From positions 1,273,465-1,337,464 of the forward strand of contig CAVVCQ010000001.1 in the NCBI GenBank assembly GCA_963746805.1: a stretch of DNA of 64,000 nucleotides. Direction: 5' to 3'. Numbering within the stretch: position 1 is the first letter of the stretch; each line of letters opens with the position of its first letter. The notes below the pieces were generated by a model, which saw only the letters and a list, made by a program, of their open reading frames with translations, did not search any database and was not told the DNA's origin. The position numbers were made by a program, and so were the translations under genes. Source of the stretch: DATHTC01 sp963746805. Its GTDB lineage: Bacteria; Actinomycetota; Thermoleophilia; Gaiellales; Gaiellaceae. This document shows positions 52,191-60,212 of the stretch, piece after piece.

Positions 52191-53561
52191 TCAGCCAGGC
52201 ACCGCCGCGGCGGGGGCGGCGTCGGTCGTCGTGCCGTCGGGATCGACGTTGAAGTTGTCGCGGAACAGGTTGTGCGGGTCGAGCTCGCGCTTCAGCGCCC
52301 GGAGGCGTTCGATCGTCGCGGGCGGGAAGGCCTCGCCAAGACGCGCGGGGTGCTGGTCGGTCTCGAAGGACAGGTAGATGCCGTCGAGGTGCGGGCGGAT
52401 CCGCGCCCAGTGGCGGTCGACCTCACGCGCGTCGGCGCCGAGTGCGTTGATCTGGAACTGCGCGTCGCGGTGGGCGAAGGCCGTCGCATCCGCGGCAACG
52501 TCAGCCGTCGCCCCGCCGAGGCTCCGCAGCTGGAAGAGCTGGGCGGATCCCGAGCGGAGCAGCGCCGCGATCCCTTCGGCGAGCGGGGGCGTGATCGCGT
52601 TCAGCAGCCCCGAGCGGCCCACCGGCTCGCCGCGGCCGTGCTGCTCGTCGGTCGCGTGGAGGTTCATCACCCCGGCGTAGGGAGTGACGACGACGTGCTG
52701 CTGCACGAGCGGCGCGAGCTCGATGAAGGGCCGGAGGCGGGCAGCGATCGTGTCGCGGTCCGCGGAATCGACCACGACGGCGGCGGTCACGGCGAGAGGG
52801 CCCGCGTCGCCGGGCCCCGCGAGGAGCACGGTGGTGGTGTCGCGCGGCGCGCCGGAGGCGACCTCGCCGAAGCCGACCAGGAAGCTCGCAGGATCCTGCA
52901 CCAGGAAGGTCAGAAGGCCCAGGCCGACCTGGTCGACCTCGTCGACCACGAAGTCGAAGGAGACGACGACGCCGACGTTCGCCCCCGCGCCGCGCACCGC
53001 CCAGAGCAGCTCCCGGTTCTCGCGCTCGTCGGCGACCACCACCGACCCGTCGGCGAGCACGACGCGCGCCGCGACGAGGTGGTCGATGGTCAGGCCGTGG
53101 GCGCGGGCGAGCAGCCCGATGCCGCCGGAGGTCGCCAGGCCGCCGACGCCCACCGCGCCGCTGTCGCCTGACGACAGCGCCCAGCCGTGCGGCTGGAGTA
53201 CGGCGGCGACGTCCCTCCAGCGGGCGCCCGGGCCGATCCGGACGAGGCGCGCGGAGTGGTCGAGCACGTGGATGCCGTTCAGATGCCGGAGGTCGACGAC
53301 GATGCCGCCGTCGTTGGTCGAGCGACCGCTGAGGCCGTGCCCGCCGCTGCGGATGCCGAGGGGCAGATGCAGGTGACGCCCGGCGAAGTCGACGGCGTCG
53401 ACGACCTGCTCGACCGTGCGCGGGAGCAGCACGATGCCGGGCGCTCCGCCGCGGAAGTACGTCGACGTCAGCCCACCGTACGCGGGATCGCCTGGCTTCA
53501 CGGCGGCGTCGGCGAGGGACGCCGGGACGGCGTCGTAGTCCAGCGTCGATGATCGGTGCAC
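52191..53561 (-). CDS. FAD-linked oxidase (PCMH/BBE type)
   Basis: 456 residues from GTG 53561. PCMH-type FAD domain: GIRSGGHGLSGRSTNDGGIVVDL, where the His of GGH is the covalent FAD site, then GVGGLATSGGIGLLARAHGLTIDHLV. The C-terminal BBE segment (LDPHNLFRDNFNVDP) is present. The second covalent Cys of bicovalent members is absent, so the flavin would be attached by His alone. Such enzymes oxidise sugars, alkaloids or polyketides. It starts 16 bp after the LLM stop, so it is probably its operon partner under box 6. Confidence 0.88.
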   Translation of the reverse strand: MHRSSTLDYDAVPASLADAAVKPGDPAYGGLTSTYFRGGAPGIVLLPRTVEQVVDAVDFAGRHLHLPLGIRSGGHGLSGRSTNDGGIVVDLRHLNGIHVLDHSARLVRIGPGARWRDVAAVLQPHGWALSSGDSGAVGVGGLATSGGIGLLARAHGLTIDHLVAARVVLADGSVVVADERENRELLWAVRGAGANVGVVVSFDFVVDEVDQVGLGLLTFLVQDPASFLVGFGEVASGAPRDTTTVLLAGPGDAGPLAVTAAVVVDSADRDTIAARLRPFIELAPLVQQHVVVTPYAGVMNLHATDEQHGRGEPVGRSGLLNAITPPLAEGIAALLRSGSAQLFQLRSLGGATADVAADATAFAHRDAQFQINALGADAREVDRHWARIRPHLDGIYLSFETDQHPARLGEAFPPATIERLRALKRELDPHNLFRDNFNVDPDGTTTDAAPAAAVPG

Positions 53562-53577
53562 GTCGCGGCCTCTCCGC

Positions 53578-54489
53578 TCAGGCGATGGCGGCCGCGTGCC
53601 GCTCGGCCGCGACCAGCTCACGCGTGGCCGGAACGACCTCGGCCGCGAAGCGTTCGATCGTTGCCGGCTCGTCGGAAGCGAGGACGAAGGCGCCCACGCC
53701 GTCGCGCAGCGCCATGTCGGCCAGCTCCTCCGCCCACTGGGCCGGCGGCCCGTCGAGCAGGCCACCCCGCAATCGCGAGAACCGCCCCGGGAACGTGAGG
53801 ATCCGGCGCACGGCCGACGCGTCACGGCCGGCTGCCGCGGCAGCCTCGTCGATCACGCGGTTGGGCTCGGCCAGCGTCGGCGGCCCACCCGGCAGGAACA
53901 GGCGGATCGGCACGGACCAGCCATCCGCCCTCCGCCCGACGAGGCGAAGCATGCGTGGCATCCCGGCCCCGACCCAGATCCCGACGTCGTGGGCCGGGGC
54001 CGGTCCGCGCGGCGCTCCCCAGGCGCGGTAGTGCTTCCCGTCGAAGAAGACACCGCCCGGCTTGTCCGCGGCCCAGACTTCACGGACGATCGTGATCGCC
54101 TCCTCGAGCGCCTCCACGGCCTCGCCGGGGGTGCGGCGCGGCCCGCCCATCGCCTCGATCGCGTCCCACACCCGTCCGGCACCGATCCCCAGCTCGAAGC
54201 GACCGCCGGAGAGCAGATCGACAGAGGCGGCGGCGCGGGCCAGCATGACCGGCGGCCGCAGCGGGAGGTTCAGCACGTTGTGGCTGAGCCGAACCCGCGA
54301 GGTGCGCGCCGCCACGTACGTGAGGAGGGTCCACGTGTCGAGGAAGCCCGGCTGGTACGGGTGGTCCTGGAACGTCACCAGGTCGAGGCCGGCCTGGTCC
54401 GCGACCACCGCCAGTTCGACGGCGTGATCAGGTCGCTGCGCAGCCGGCGTGATGAACGTCCCGAAGAGCAGCTCGTGTCCGTAGTCCAT
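53578..54489 (-). CDS. LLM-class (F420/FMN) oxidoreductase
   Basis: 303 residues from ATG 54489. Luciferase-like TIM barrel: LLFGTFITPAAQRPDHAVELAVVADQAGLDLVTFQDHPYQPGFLDTWTLLTYVAARTSRVRLSHNVLNLPLRPPVMLARAAASVDLLSGGRFELGIGAG is read as a single block over residues 6-104; it holds the usual TFQDHPY and GGRFELGIGAG elements. In actinobacteria such proteins often use F420, but cofactor choice cannot be told here. Leads a two-gene unit with the FAD oxidase, under TGGCAG box 6, 54 bp upstream. Confidence 0.88.
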   Translation of the reverse strand: MDYGHELLFGTFITPAAQRPDHAVELAVVADQAGLDLVTFQDHPYQPGFLDTWTLLTYVAARTSRVRLSHNVLNLPLRPPVMLARAAASVDLLSGGRFELGIGAGRVWDAIEAMGGPRRTPGEAVEALEEAITIVREVWAADKPGGVFFDGKHYRAWGAPRGPAPAHDVGIWVGAGMPRMLRLVGRRADGWSVPIRLFLPGGPPTLAEPNRVIDEAAAAAGRDASAVRRILTFPGRFSRLRGGLLDGPPAQWAEELADMALRDGVGAFVLASDEPATIERFAAEVVPATRELVAAERHAAAIA

Positions 54490-54543
54490 GCAAATCCTTC
54501 GGTTTGCTCGTACGTGTTCGTGGCGGCCAGGATGGCTGCCGGC

Positions 54544-54582
54544 GCTGCCAAGCCACTGCCGGCCATGGCTCCGCCGCTGCCA
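54544..54582 (-). promoter_or_regulatory. TGGCAG box 6 (LLM/FAD oxidase operon)
   Basis: On the coding strand: TGGCAGC, 21 bp later CGGCAGT, 11 bp later TGGCAGC, ending 54 bp before ATG 54489. An additional CGGCAGC lies 9 bp further downstream. It is back to back with box 7, 42 bp away, which serves the opposite strand. Confidence 0.65.
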
Positions 54583-54624
54583 TCGAGGCAGTCCGCCCGC
54601 GGCACGGGGTGCGAGCGGCCGCCG

Positions 54625-54663
54625 TGGCAGCAGCAAGGTCCAGCCTGGCATCCGCTTGGCAGC
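54625..54663 (+). promoter_or_regulatory. TGGCAG box 7 (+ strand, flippase-like operon)
   Basis: TGGCAGC (54625), 21 bp later TGGCATC, 11 bp later TGGCAGC, ending 50 bp before ATG 54714. The only copy on the + strand, and it reads the same way relative to its gene as the others. The following GACGCGCGACAG and TGCGGTCGTCA match box 3 almost base for base. Confidence 0.75.
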
Positions 54664-54713
54664 GACGCGCGACAGGGTGCGGTCGTCAGAGCTGGTCGAA
54701 CGAAGGGGAAGCG

Positions 54714-54794
54714 ATGGCTGAGGACAACGATGTGATCGCTCGGTTCACGGAGCCCGGCGGGGAACACGACGGCCGCCGGTCCGGAGCGCGGTGA
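54714..54794 (+). pseudogene. Truncated DUF1269 gene (first 14 codons)
   Basis: MAEDNDVIARFTEP matches MAQENVVVVRFTEP, the start of the intact DUF1269 protein at 37457-38062, then diverges into GGEHDGRRSGAR and stops at TGA 54792-54794. Its upstream region matches that of the intact gene through box, spacer and ribosome site. So a copy of the promoter and first codons was fused to the flippase-like operon; the 26-residue reading overlaps the next GTG and could now serve only as a leader that couples translation. Confidence 0.7.
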
Positions 54795-55759
54795 TCGCCA
54801 GCGGCAACGTTCTCGGTGGCCTGTGGGATTGGGTCGTCGGCGTCGTCGAGCGGATCGGGGACGTTTCCGTTTACTGGCTCGCGCTCGCCCTTGCGCTGAA
54901 GACGGCCGAGTCGGCCTTCATCGGACTGAGCTGGCGCAACATCCTGCGCGTGGCGTACCCGCGAAGTGGCCTTTCGTTCAAGACGGCATGGGCGGCATCG
55001 CAGGGAGGGACGGCGATCAACGCGGTGGCGCCGGCGCAGGCGGGGACGGTCGCCATGATCGGCATCTTCCGGACGAGCATCCCCGGATCGTCGGTCGCGG
55101 GCCTCGCTGCAGCCACGGCCGCCCAGGCGCTCTTCTTCACGGCGGTTAGCGTGATGATGCTCCTTGGCGTCGCGGTACTCCTCCCGCGCGTGGTCTCGAA
55201 GGGCTCACCCTCGGACGAGACCGCCGGCTTCTTCGCGTCGCACCCCGTCCTGATTCCAGCCGTCGTTGTCGCGGCGATCGTGATCCTCATCGTTCTCTGG
55301 CCGCGGTTGAAGCCGTGGCTCCGCGAGCAATGGCGAAAAGGGAAGCAGGGCCTTGCCATCTTCAGCGACTGGCGTCGCTACGCGAGCGAGGTGGCTCTTC
55401 CGTCCGGCGCCTCGTACTGCTGCCGCATCGGTGTCAACGTCGTCTTCATGGCCGCCTTCGACATCCCCGTGACCGTGTACACCGTCGCGCTGGTTGCCTC
55501 TTCGCACATGCTCTCCGGGCTCTTCGCGATAACACCGGGTGGGGTCGGGCAGACGCAGGCGCTCGACGTTGCCACGCTCGGCCGACACGCTCCGACCGGG
55601 AACGTCGCCGCATTCTCGGTCGCGCAAGACTCGGTTCTGATGATGTGGAACGTCGTTCTCGGCGTCGCGCTCATGCTCTGGGCCTTCGGCTACGCGGAGA
55701 CGAGGCAGTTGCTCTCAAAGACACGCCGGCAGCAGGCGCAAGGGCAAGGCGCCACGTGA
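54791..55759 (+). CDS. Flippase-like membrane protein 1 (LPG-synthase transmembrane-domain family)
   Basis: 322 residues from GTG 54791, overlapping the stop of the leader remnant. Eight helices with the family signature: WAASQGGTAINAVAPAQAGTVAMIGIFR (helix 2-3) and LSGLFAITPGGVGQTQALDV. This is the transmembrane domain found in MprF-type and related integral flippase-like proteins, without the synthase domain. It probably moves lipids or isoprenoid-linked sugars across the membrane. Overlaps the next gene by 4 bp. Confidence 0.85.
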   Translation: MIASGNVLGGLWDWVVGVVERIGDVSVYWLALALALKTAESAFIGLSWRNILRVAYPRSGLSFKTAWAASQGGTAINAVAPAQAGTVAMIGIFRTSIPGSSVAGLAAATAAQALFFTAVSVMMLLGVAVLLPRVVSKGSPSDETAGFFASHPVLIPAVVVAAIVILIVLWPRLKPWLREQWRKGKQGLAIFSDWRRYASEVALPSGASYCCRIGVNVVFMAAFDIPVTVYTVALVASSHMLSGLFAITPGGVGQTQALDVATLGRHAPTGNVAAFSVAQDSVLMMWNVVLGVALMLWAFGYAETRQLLSKTRRQQAQGQGAT

Positions 55760-57042
55760 ACGAGTCGCTGCCAAGACCGGGATCGCGGTTGAGCGAGATC
55801 GATACGGGCGTCTCCTCTCCCGAAGACGAGCTCGTCCGCGCCGAGCTCGACGAGGCGCGCCGGAAGCGCCGCACGGGACGCGCGCGGACCGTCGGCACCC
55901 TTGTCTCCGTCGCTGTCGTCGCCGCGGTGTTCGCGTTCGCACTGCCGCGCATCGCGGACTACGGAGACGTCTGGGACGAGATCAGCAAGCTGTCGTGGCA
56001 GTGGCTCGCCGTGCTTGGGCTCGCGACGCTCCTCAACCTGGCCACCTACGGCCCGCCGCTCATGGCCGCGCTTCCCGGGCTCTCCTACTTCCACGCGTCG
56101 CGCGTCACGCTCGCGTCGACGGCGCTCTCCGTGATCGTTCCGGGCGGCGCCGCGGCCGGCGTGGCGACGACGGTCGCGATGCTGCGCGCGCGCGGCTTCA
56201 GCGGCCGCCCCGTCGGACTCGCCGTCGTTGTCACGAGCGTCTGGAACCAGTCGGTGATCCTCGGCTTCCCGATCATCGCCGTCGCAGGCCTTGCGGCGCA
56301 GGGGGCCCGAAACCGCACGCTGGAGATCGCTGCACTTGTCGGCCTCGCCGTCTTCGCGGTGATCGTCGCGGGGTTCGCGATCGCCCTCTCGAGCGAGCGG
56401 CTTGCACACCGGGTCGGCGACCGCGCCGCACGTCTTGTCAGCGCGGCTGGGCGCCTCCTCCACAAGGCCCCGGTCACGTGGAACGGCGCGTCCTTCGTCC
56501 ACTTTCGCGATGAGTCGATCGAGCTCATCCGCGGGCGCTGGCCCTTTCTCACCGCCTCGACGCTCGCCGGGCACCTGACGGTCTTCGTCGTCCTGGTCGT
56601 CTCACTGCGCGCCGTCGGCGTCACGCACACCGAGGTGACGATTGTCGAGGCCTTCGCGGCGTGGACGCTGGCGCGCATCCTCGGCGCAATCCCGATCACG
56701 CCCGGCGGCGTCGGGTTCGTCGAGCTCGGTCTCACCGCGGTGCTGGTCGCCTTCGGCGCGAGCAGCGCCGAGGCGGTCGCGGCGACGATGATCTACCGCT
56801 TGCTGACGGTCGCGCCGACGGTCCTCCTCGGGCTCGTCGCCGCCGGGGGGTCGGTGGTCTGGCGGAAGCCAGGCGAGAGGGCCGTCACGAAGCCAGCAAC
56901 AGAAGCGTCCCGGCTTTCTGGCCGCGACCCACGCGACCGGGTCCGGAAAGGACACGCCAATGCGAGGGGGTTGGGTGCGCCGACGACGTCGCCTGGTACG
57001 ACGCGCAGGCGGCGCGGGCGATTGGCGGGCCGTGTCCGCTGA
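55756..57042 (+). CDS. Flippase-like membrane protein 2 (same family)
   Basis: 428 residues from GTG 55756 in a GTGA overlap. After a charged head (residues 1-42) come about eight helices including TLASTALSVIVPGGAAAGVATTVAMLRARGFSG and LARILGAIPITPGGVGFVELGLTAVLVAFGA, the family signatures. The last 60 residues are basic and low in complexity and may be out of frame. With protein 1 it forms a tandem pair that may work as one complex. Confidence 0.82.
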   Translation: MNESLPRPGSRLSEIDTGVSSPEDELVRAELDEARRKRRTGRARTVGTLVSVAVVAAVFAFALPRIADYGDVWDEISKLSWQWLAVLGLATLLNLATYGPPLMAALPGLSYFHASRVTLASTALSVIVPGGAAAGVATTVAMLRARGFSGRPVGLAVVVTSVWNQSVILGFPIIAVAGLAAQGARNRTLEIAALVGLAVFAVIVAGFAIALSSERLAHRVGDRAARLVSAAGRLLHKAPVTWNGASFVHFRDESIELIRGRWPFLTASTLAGHLTVFVVLVVSLRAVGVTHTEVTIVEAFAAWTLARILGAIPITPGGVGFVELGLTAVLVAFGASSAEAVAATMIYRLLTVAPTVLLGLVAAGGSVVWRKPGERAVTKPATEASRLSGRDPRDRVRKGHANARGLGAPTTSPGTTRRRRGRLAGRVR

Positions 57043-57128
57043 TGGGGCCGATCGAGCTGTGAGTACGACCGCTCCATCACCGGGAGGGCGATCGAAACCG
57101 TGGTTGGGCGAAGGACCCTCGCCTGGGC

Positions 57129-57154
57129 CAGTGTTCAGGAATGTCGCCTGAGCG
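57129..57154 (+). promoter_or_regulatory. Shared promoter-region motif, copy 1
   Basis: CAGTGTTCAGGAATGTCGCC (57129-57148) matches 58149-58168 at 16 of 20 positions. It lies 75-100 bp before the hydrolase ATG, and a GTAGCGT element follows at 57192-57198. Confidence 0.35.
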
Positions 57155-57227
57155 GGTCGTTGGGAAGGCACCTGCCCGCGTCCCTGCGGGTGTAGCGTGG
57201 CTGCCGACCCCACGGGAAGGAGCGGTA

Positions 57228-58064
57228 ATGGGCACCACGCCGGACACGATTGTGCTGATCCATGGCTTCTGGGTGACGCCGCGAAGCTGGGAGGACTGGA
57301 AGGCTCGCTACAAGAGCCGCGGCTACCGCGTCCTGACTCCTGCATACCCCGGCTTCGAGGTCGAGGTCGAGGCGCTGAATGCGGACCCGACGCCGATCGA
57401 GGACCTCACGGTGCCGGCGGTCATCGAGCATCTGGAGTCTGTCGTCTCGCAGATCGAGCCGGCGCCGATCCTGATGGGTCATTCGGCCGGTGGCGTGTTC
57501 ACGCAGCTGCTGATGGATCGCGGCTACGGCGCCGCCGGCGTCGCGATCAACTCGGCGCCGACCGAGGGCGTCAAGCGCCTGCCGCTGTCACAGATCAGGT
57601 CGAGCTTCCCCGTCCTCAAGAACCCCGCCAACCGGCACAAGGCCGTCGGGTTCACCTTCGAGCAATGGCGCTACGTGTTCACCAACACGTTCAGCGAGGA
57701 GGAGGCGCGAAGGCTCTACGAGCGCTACCACATCCCCGCGTCGGGCCGCGTGTTCTGGGCCAGCGCGCTCGCGAACATCCATCCGGGGCCTGACGACACG
57801 CACGTGGACTACAAGAACCCCAACCGGGCGCCGCTCCTCTTCATCTCTGGCGGCGAGGATCACCTCATGCCCCCGTCGATCCAGCGCTCGAACGCGAAGC
57901 ACTACAAGGCAGAGGGCACGATCACCGAGGTCGTCGAGTACGAGGGCCGCGCGCACCTCATGCCCTCGCAGACCGGCTGGGAGGAGATCGCCGACTACGC
58001 CCTCGACTGGGCGGTCGAGCACGCAAAGACACCAGCCACGGTGTCGGGAACGACGACGCAGTAG
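57228..58064 (+). CDS. Alpha/beta hydrolase
   Basis: 278 residues from ATG 57228, GGAAGGAG upstream. Oxyanion loop HGFW at 12-15, nucleophile elbow GHSAGG (Ser about 84), acid in FISGGEDHLM and catalytic His in EYEGRAHLMPSQTGWEE. Similar proteins are annotated as lactonases, esterases or non-haem peroxidases; substrate cannot be told. Cytoplasmic. Monocistronic. Confidence 0.88.
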   Translation: MGTTPDTIVLIHGFWVTPRSWEDWKARYKSRGYRVLTPAYPGFEVEVEALNADPTPIEDLTVPAVIEHLESVVSQIEPAPILMGHSAGGVFTQLLMDRGYGAAGVAINSAPTEGVKRLPLSQIRSSFPVLKNPANRHKAVGFTFEQWRYVFTNTFSEEEARRLYERYHIPASGRVFWASALANIHPGPDDTHVDYKNPNRAPLLFISGGEDHLMPPSIQRSNAKHYKAEGTITEVVEYEGRAHLMPSQTGWEEIADYALDWAVEHAKTPATVSGTTTQ

Positions 58065-58148
58065 CCGTGCCGCCAAGGGGCGCCGGATCGAGGTCCGTCG
58101 CCCTGTTTCTCGGCGAGCTCGGTCGGATCGAGAAACACTCCGCTGCGT

Positions 58149-58174
58149 CAGTGTTCGGGAACGTCCCGTGAAGG
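58149..58174 (+). promoter_or_regulatory. Shared promoter-region motif, copy 2
   Basis: CAGTGTTCGGGAACGTCCCG, related to copy 1 at 57129. Here it lies 25 bp before the GTG start at 58191, with GTAGGCT between (58178-58184). The core GTTCGGGAACG is nearly symmetrical (TTC-GG-GAA), so it may be an operator. Confidence 0.35.
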
Positions 58175-58190
58175 TGCGTAGGCTCCGTCC

Positions 58191-58595
58191 GTGGGATCGC
58201 AGCAGCTGTTGGTTGAGCGTGCGGAGACTCCGGTGATGTTCAAGCGCGTCGCCGACGAGGCGAGCGCGATCAGTCGAAGCATGCAGGAGGTGGAAGCGGC
58301 GGTCGGGCTGCGCGGTAGGAAGTACTACGGCGCGTTCGACAACAACGGCGAGTACCGCGTCTGCGTCCAGCTTCGCGACGGCGACGACCCGCAGGCGCTC
58401 GGACTGGAGGTCGGCAGCTTGCCCGGCAGTCGCTACGCGTTGCAGCGTTTGACGGGGGAACCGCCCGACGTCTATGACCTGATCGGGGCGACGTTCCAAC
58501 GGCTCTCTGAGCGTCCTGATCGCGACCCGTCACGTCCCGGCATCGAGTTCTACCGGCGTCGGAACATCATCGACCTGCTACTGCCGGTCGTCTGA
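58191..58595 (+). CDS. GyrI-like effector-binding-domain protein
   Basis: 134 residues from GTG 58191. The pattern ERAETPVMFKRVADEASAISRSMQEVEAAVGLRGRKYYGAFDNNGEYRVCVQLRDGD and GGRYAL-type hairpin fit the GyrI/SHS2-like ligand-binding fold of AraC-type effector domains, which occurs alone as a small-molecule-binding protein. No DNA-binding part. Moderate certainty. Confidence 0.6.
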   Translation: MGSQQLLVERAETPVMFKRVADEASAISRSMQEVEAAVGLRGRKYYGAFDNNGEYRVCVQLRDGDDPQALGLEVGSLPGSRYALQRLTGEPPDVYDLIGATFQRLSERPDRDPSRPGIEFYRRRNIIDLLLPVV

Positions 58596-58784
58596 TCTGT
58601 CCGGACGCTGGCCGCGAGATTGCGCCACTCGGCTGTGCGAGCGTCCCGAGCGCTAGGGCGATAGTCGTGGCGCTCTACGGAGACTGGTTGCTGAGCTCCA
58701 CCTGGCAGGGGTAGCCTCGTCCCTCAAATCCCCGAACCGGGAGGAGGTCATCCGGAACCGCACCTACCAACCACGGAGGTCGTG

Positions 58785-59978
58785 ATGAGCACCATCGCCC
58801 AGACCGCCACCGACATCCGTCCCTTCCACGTCGACACTCCCGATGAGCAGCTCGCCGAGCTGCGCCGCCGGATCGCCGCGACGCGCCTGCCCTCCGGGGA
58901 GCTGGTCACAGATCGGTCGCAGGGCGTGCAGTTGGCGACGATCAAGGAGCTCGTCCGTTACTGGGAAACCGACTACGACTGGCGCAAGGCCGAGGCGAAG
59001 CTCAACGCGCTGCCGCAGTTCACGACCGAGATCGACGGGGTGGACATCCACTTCATCCACGTCAGGTCGCGGCATGAGAACGCGTTGCCGCTGATCATGA
59101 CCCACGGCTGGCCCGGCTCCGTCATCGAGATGCTCGACTCGGTCGGCCCGCTGTCAGACCCGACCGCGGACAGCGGCAGCGCCGAGGATGCCTTCCATCT
59201 CGTTCTGCCCTCCCTGCCTGGGTACGGCTTCTCGGGCGAGCCGGTCGAGGTCGGTTGGGACCTGGGCCGGACCGCACGGGCCTGGGCCGAGCTCATGCGC
59301 CGTCTCGGCTACTCCCGTTACGTGGTCCAGGGCGGCGACGTGGGCGCCGGCGTCACCGACGCGATGGGCCGCCAGGCACCCGAGGGGCTGATCGGCATCC
59401 ACACGAACCTGCTGGTGCCGGCGCTGAGCGGCACCATGCCGACGGACACCGACGAGGAACGCGCCGCCGCCGCGCAGATCGCCACCTTCCAGCAGTCCGG
59501 AAACGGCTACTTCGTCGAGATGGCCACCCGCCCGCAGACGATCGGCTATGCCCTGCTCGACTCCCCGGTCGCCCTGGCCGCCTGGATGATCGACCACGAC
59601 ACCGACGCCTACTACAAGATCGCCAGCGCTTTCATCGACGGGCAGCCCTCGGGCAACCTCACACGCGACCACATCCTCGACAACATCACGCTGTACTGGC
59701 TGACCGGCACCGGCGGATCCGCGGCGCGGTCGTACTGGGAGGCCTACGGCCCTGACGCCCCGGCCGCGGGCCGTCAGCCCCTGCCGCCGCCGGCGATCCC
59801 GTTCGGCTTCACGACGTTCCCCGGTGAGATCTGGCGGACGCCGCGCAGTTGGGTCGAGGCGAGCTACCCGAACGTCATCTACTTCAATGAGGTCGACAAG
59901 GGCGGCCACTTCGCCGCGTGGGAAGAGCCGGAGATTTTCTCATCGGAGCTGCGGGAGGCGTTCAGGTCACTCCGGTGA
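58785..59978 (+). CDS. Epoxide hydrolase (EHN-domain alpha/beta hydrolase)
   Basis: 397 residues from ATG 58785 (GTG 58782 in frame). Residues 10-115 are the EHN domain (IRPFHVDTPDEQLAELRRRIAATRLP) found in epoxide hydrolases. Then HGWPGSVIEM (oxyanion), nucleophile Asp in VQGGDVGAGVTDAMG and catalytic His in VDKGGHFAAWEEPE. It opens epoxides to diols, probably in detoxification of xenobiotics. GGGAGGAGG lies 46 bp upstream, and ACGGAGG nearer the start. Confidence 0.9.
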   Translation: MSTIAQTATDIRPFHVDTPDEQLAELRRRIAATRLPSGELVTDRSQGVQLATIKELVRYWETDYDWRKAEAKLNALPQFTTEIDGVDIHFIHVRSRHENALPLIMTHGWPGSVIEMLDSVGPLSDPTADSGSAEDAFHLVLPSLPGYGFSGEPVEVGWDLGRTARAWAELMRRLGYSRYVVQGGDVGAGVTDAMGRQAPEGLIGIHTNLLVPALSGTMPTDTDEERAAAAQIATFQQSGNGYFVEMATRPQTIGYALLDSPVALAAWMIDHDTDAYYKIASAFIDGQPSGNLTRDHILDNITLYWLTGTGGSAARSYWEAYGPDAPAAGRQPLPPPAIPFGFTTFPGEIWRTPRSWVEASYPNVIYFNEVDKGGHFAAWEEPEIFSSELREAFRSLR

Positions 59979-59989
59979 GCGGGCAGGCG

Positions 59990-60020
59990 TGAGCGGCGCG
60001 CACCTTGTGGGCGCCGCTCA
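59990..60020. terminator. Hairpin after the epoxide hydrolase
   Basis: TGAGCGGCGC-N11-GCGCCGCTCA: a perfect 10-bp stem starting 12 bp after the stop. Confidence 0.6.
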
Positions 60021-60154
60021 CGGCTCGTTTACGGGGCCTCTTGCGCAGCTCGTCGAGTTGGTCGACGGTTGCCGTCGCCAGACTGGCCTTCGTACCCGCC
60101 ACATGCCCGAAGCGGACATCTCGCGAGGACACGCCCGCAAGCTGGTTGAGCTCG

Positions 60155-60190
60155 AACGCCGCCGGCGGTCGAGGGACCGCCGGCGGCGTT
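60155..60190. terminator. Strong hairpin between convergent genes
   Basis: AACGCCGCCGGCGGTC-GAGG-GACCGCCGGCGGCGTT: a perfect 16-bp GC-rich stem with a 4-nt loop, 22 bp beyond the stop of the minus-strand membrane gene. Likely the terminator of both genes. Confidence 0.7.
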
Positions 60191-60212
60191 GGAGTCGAGG
60201 GGGCTGGATACG

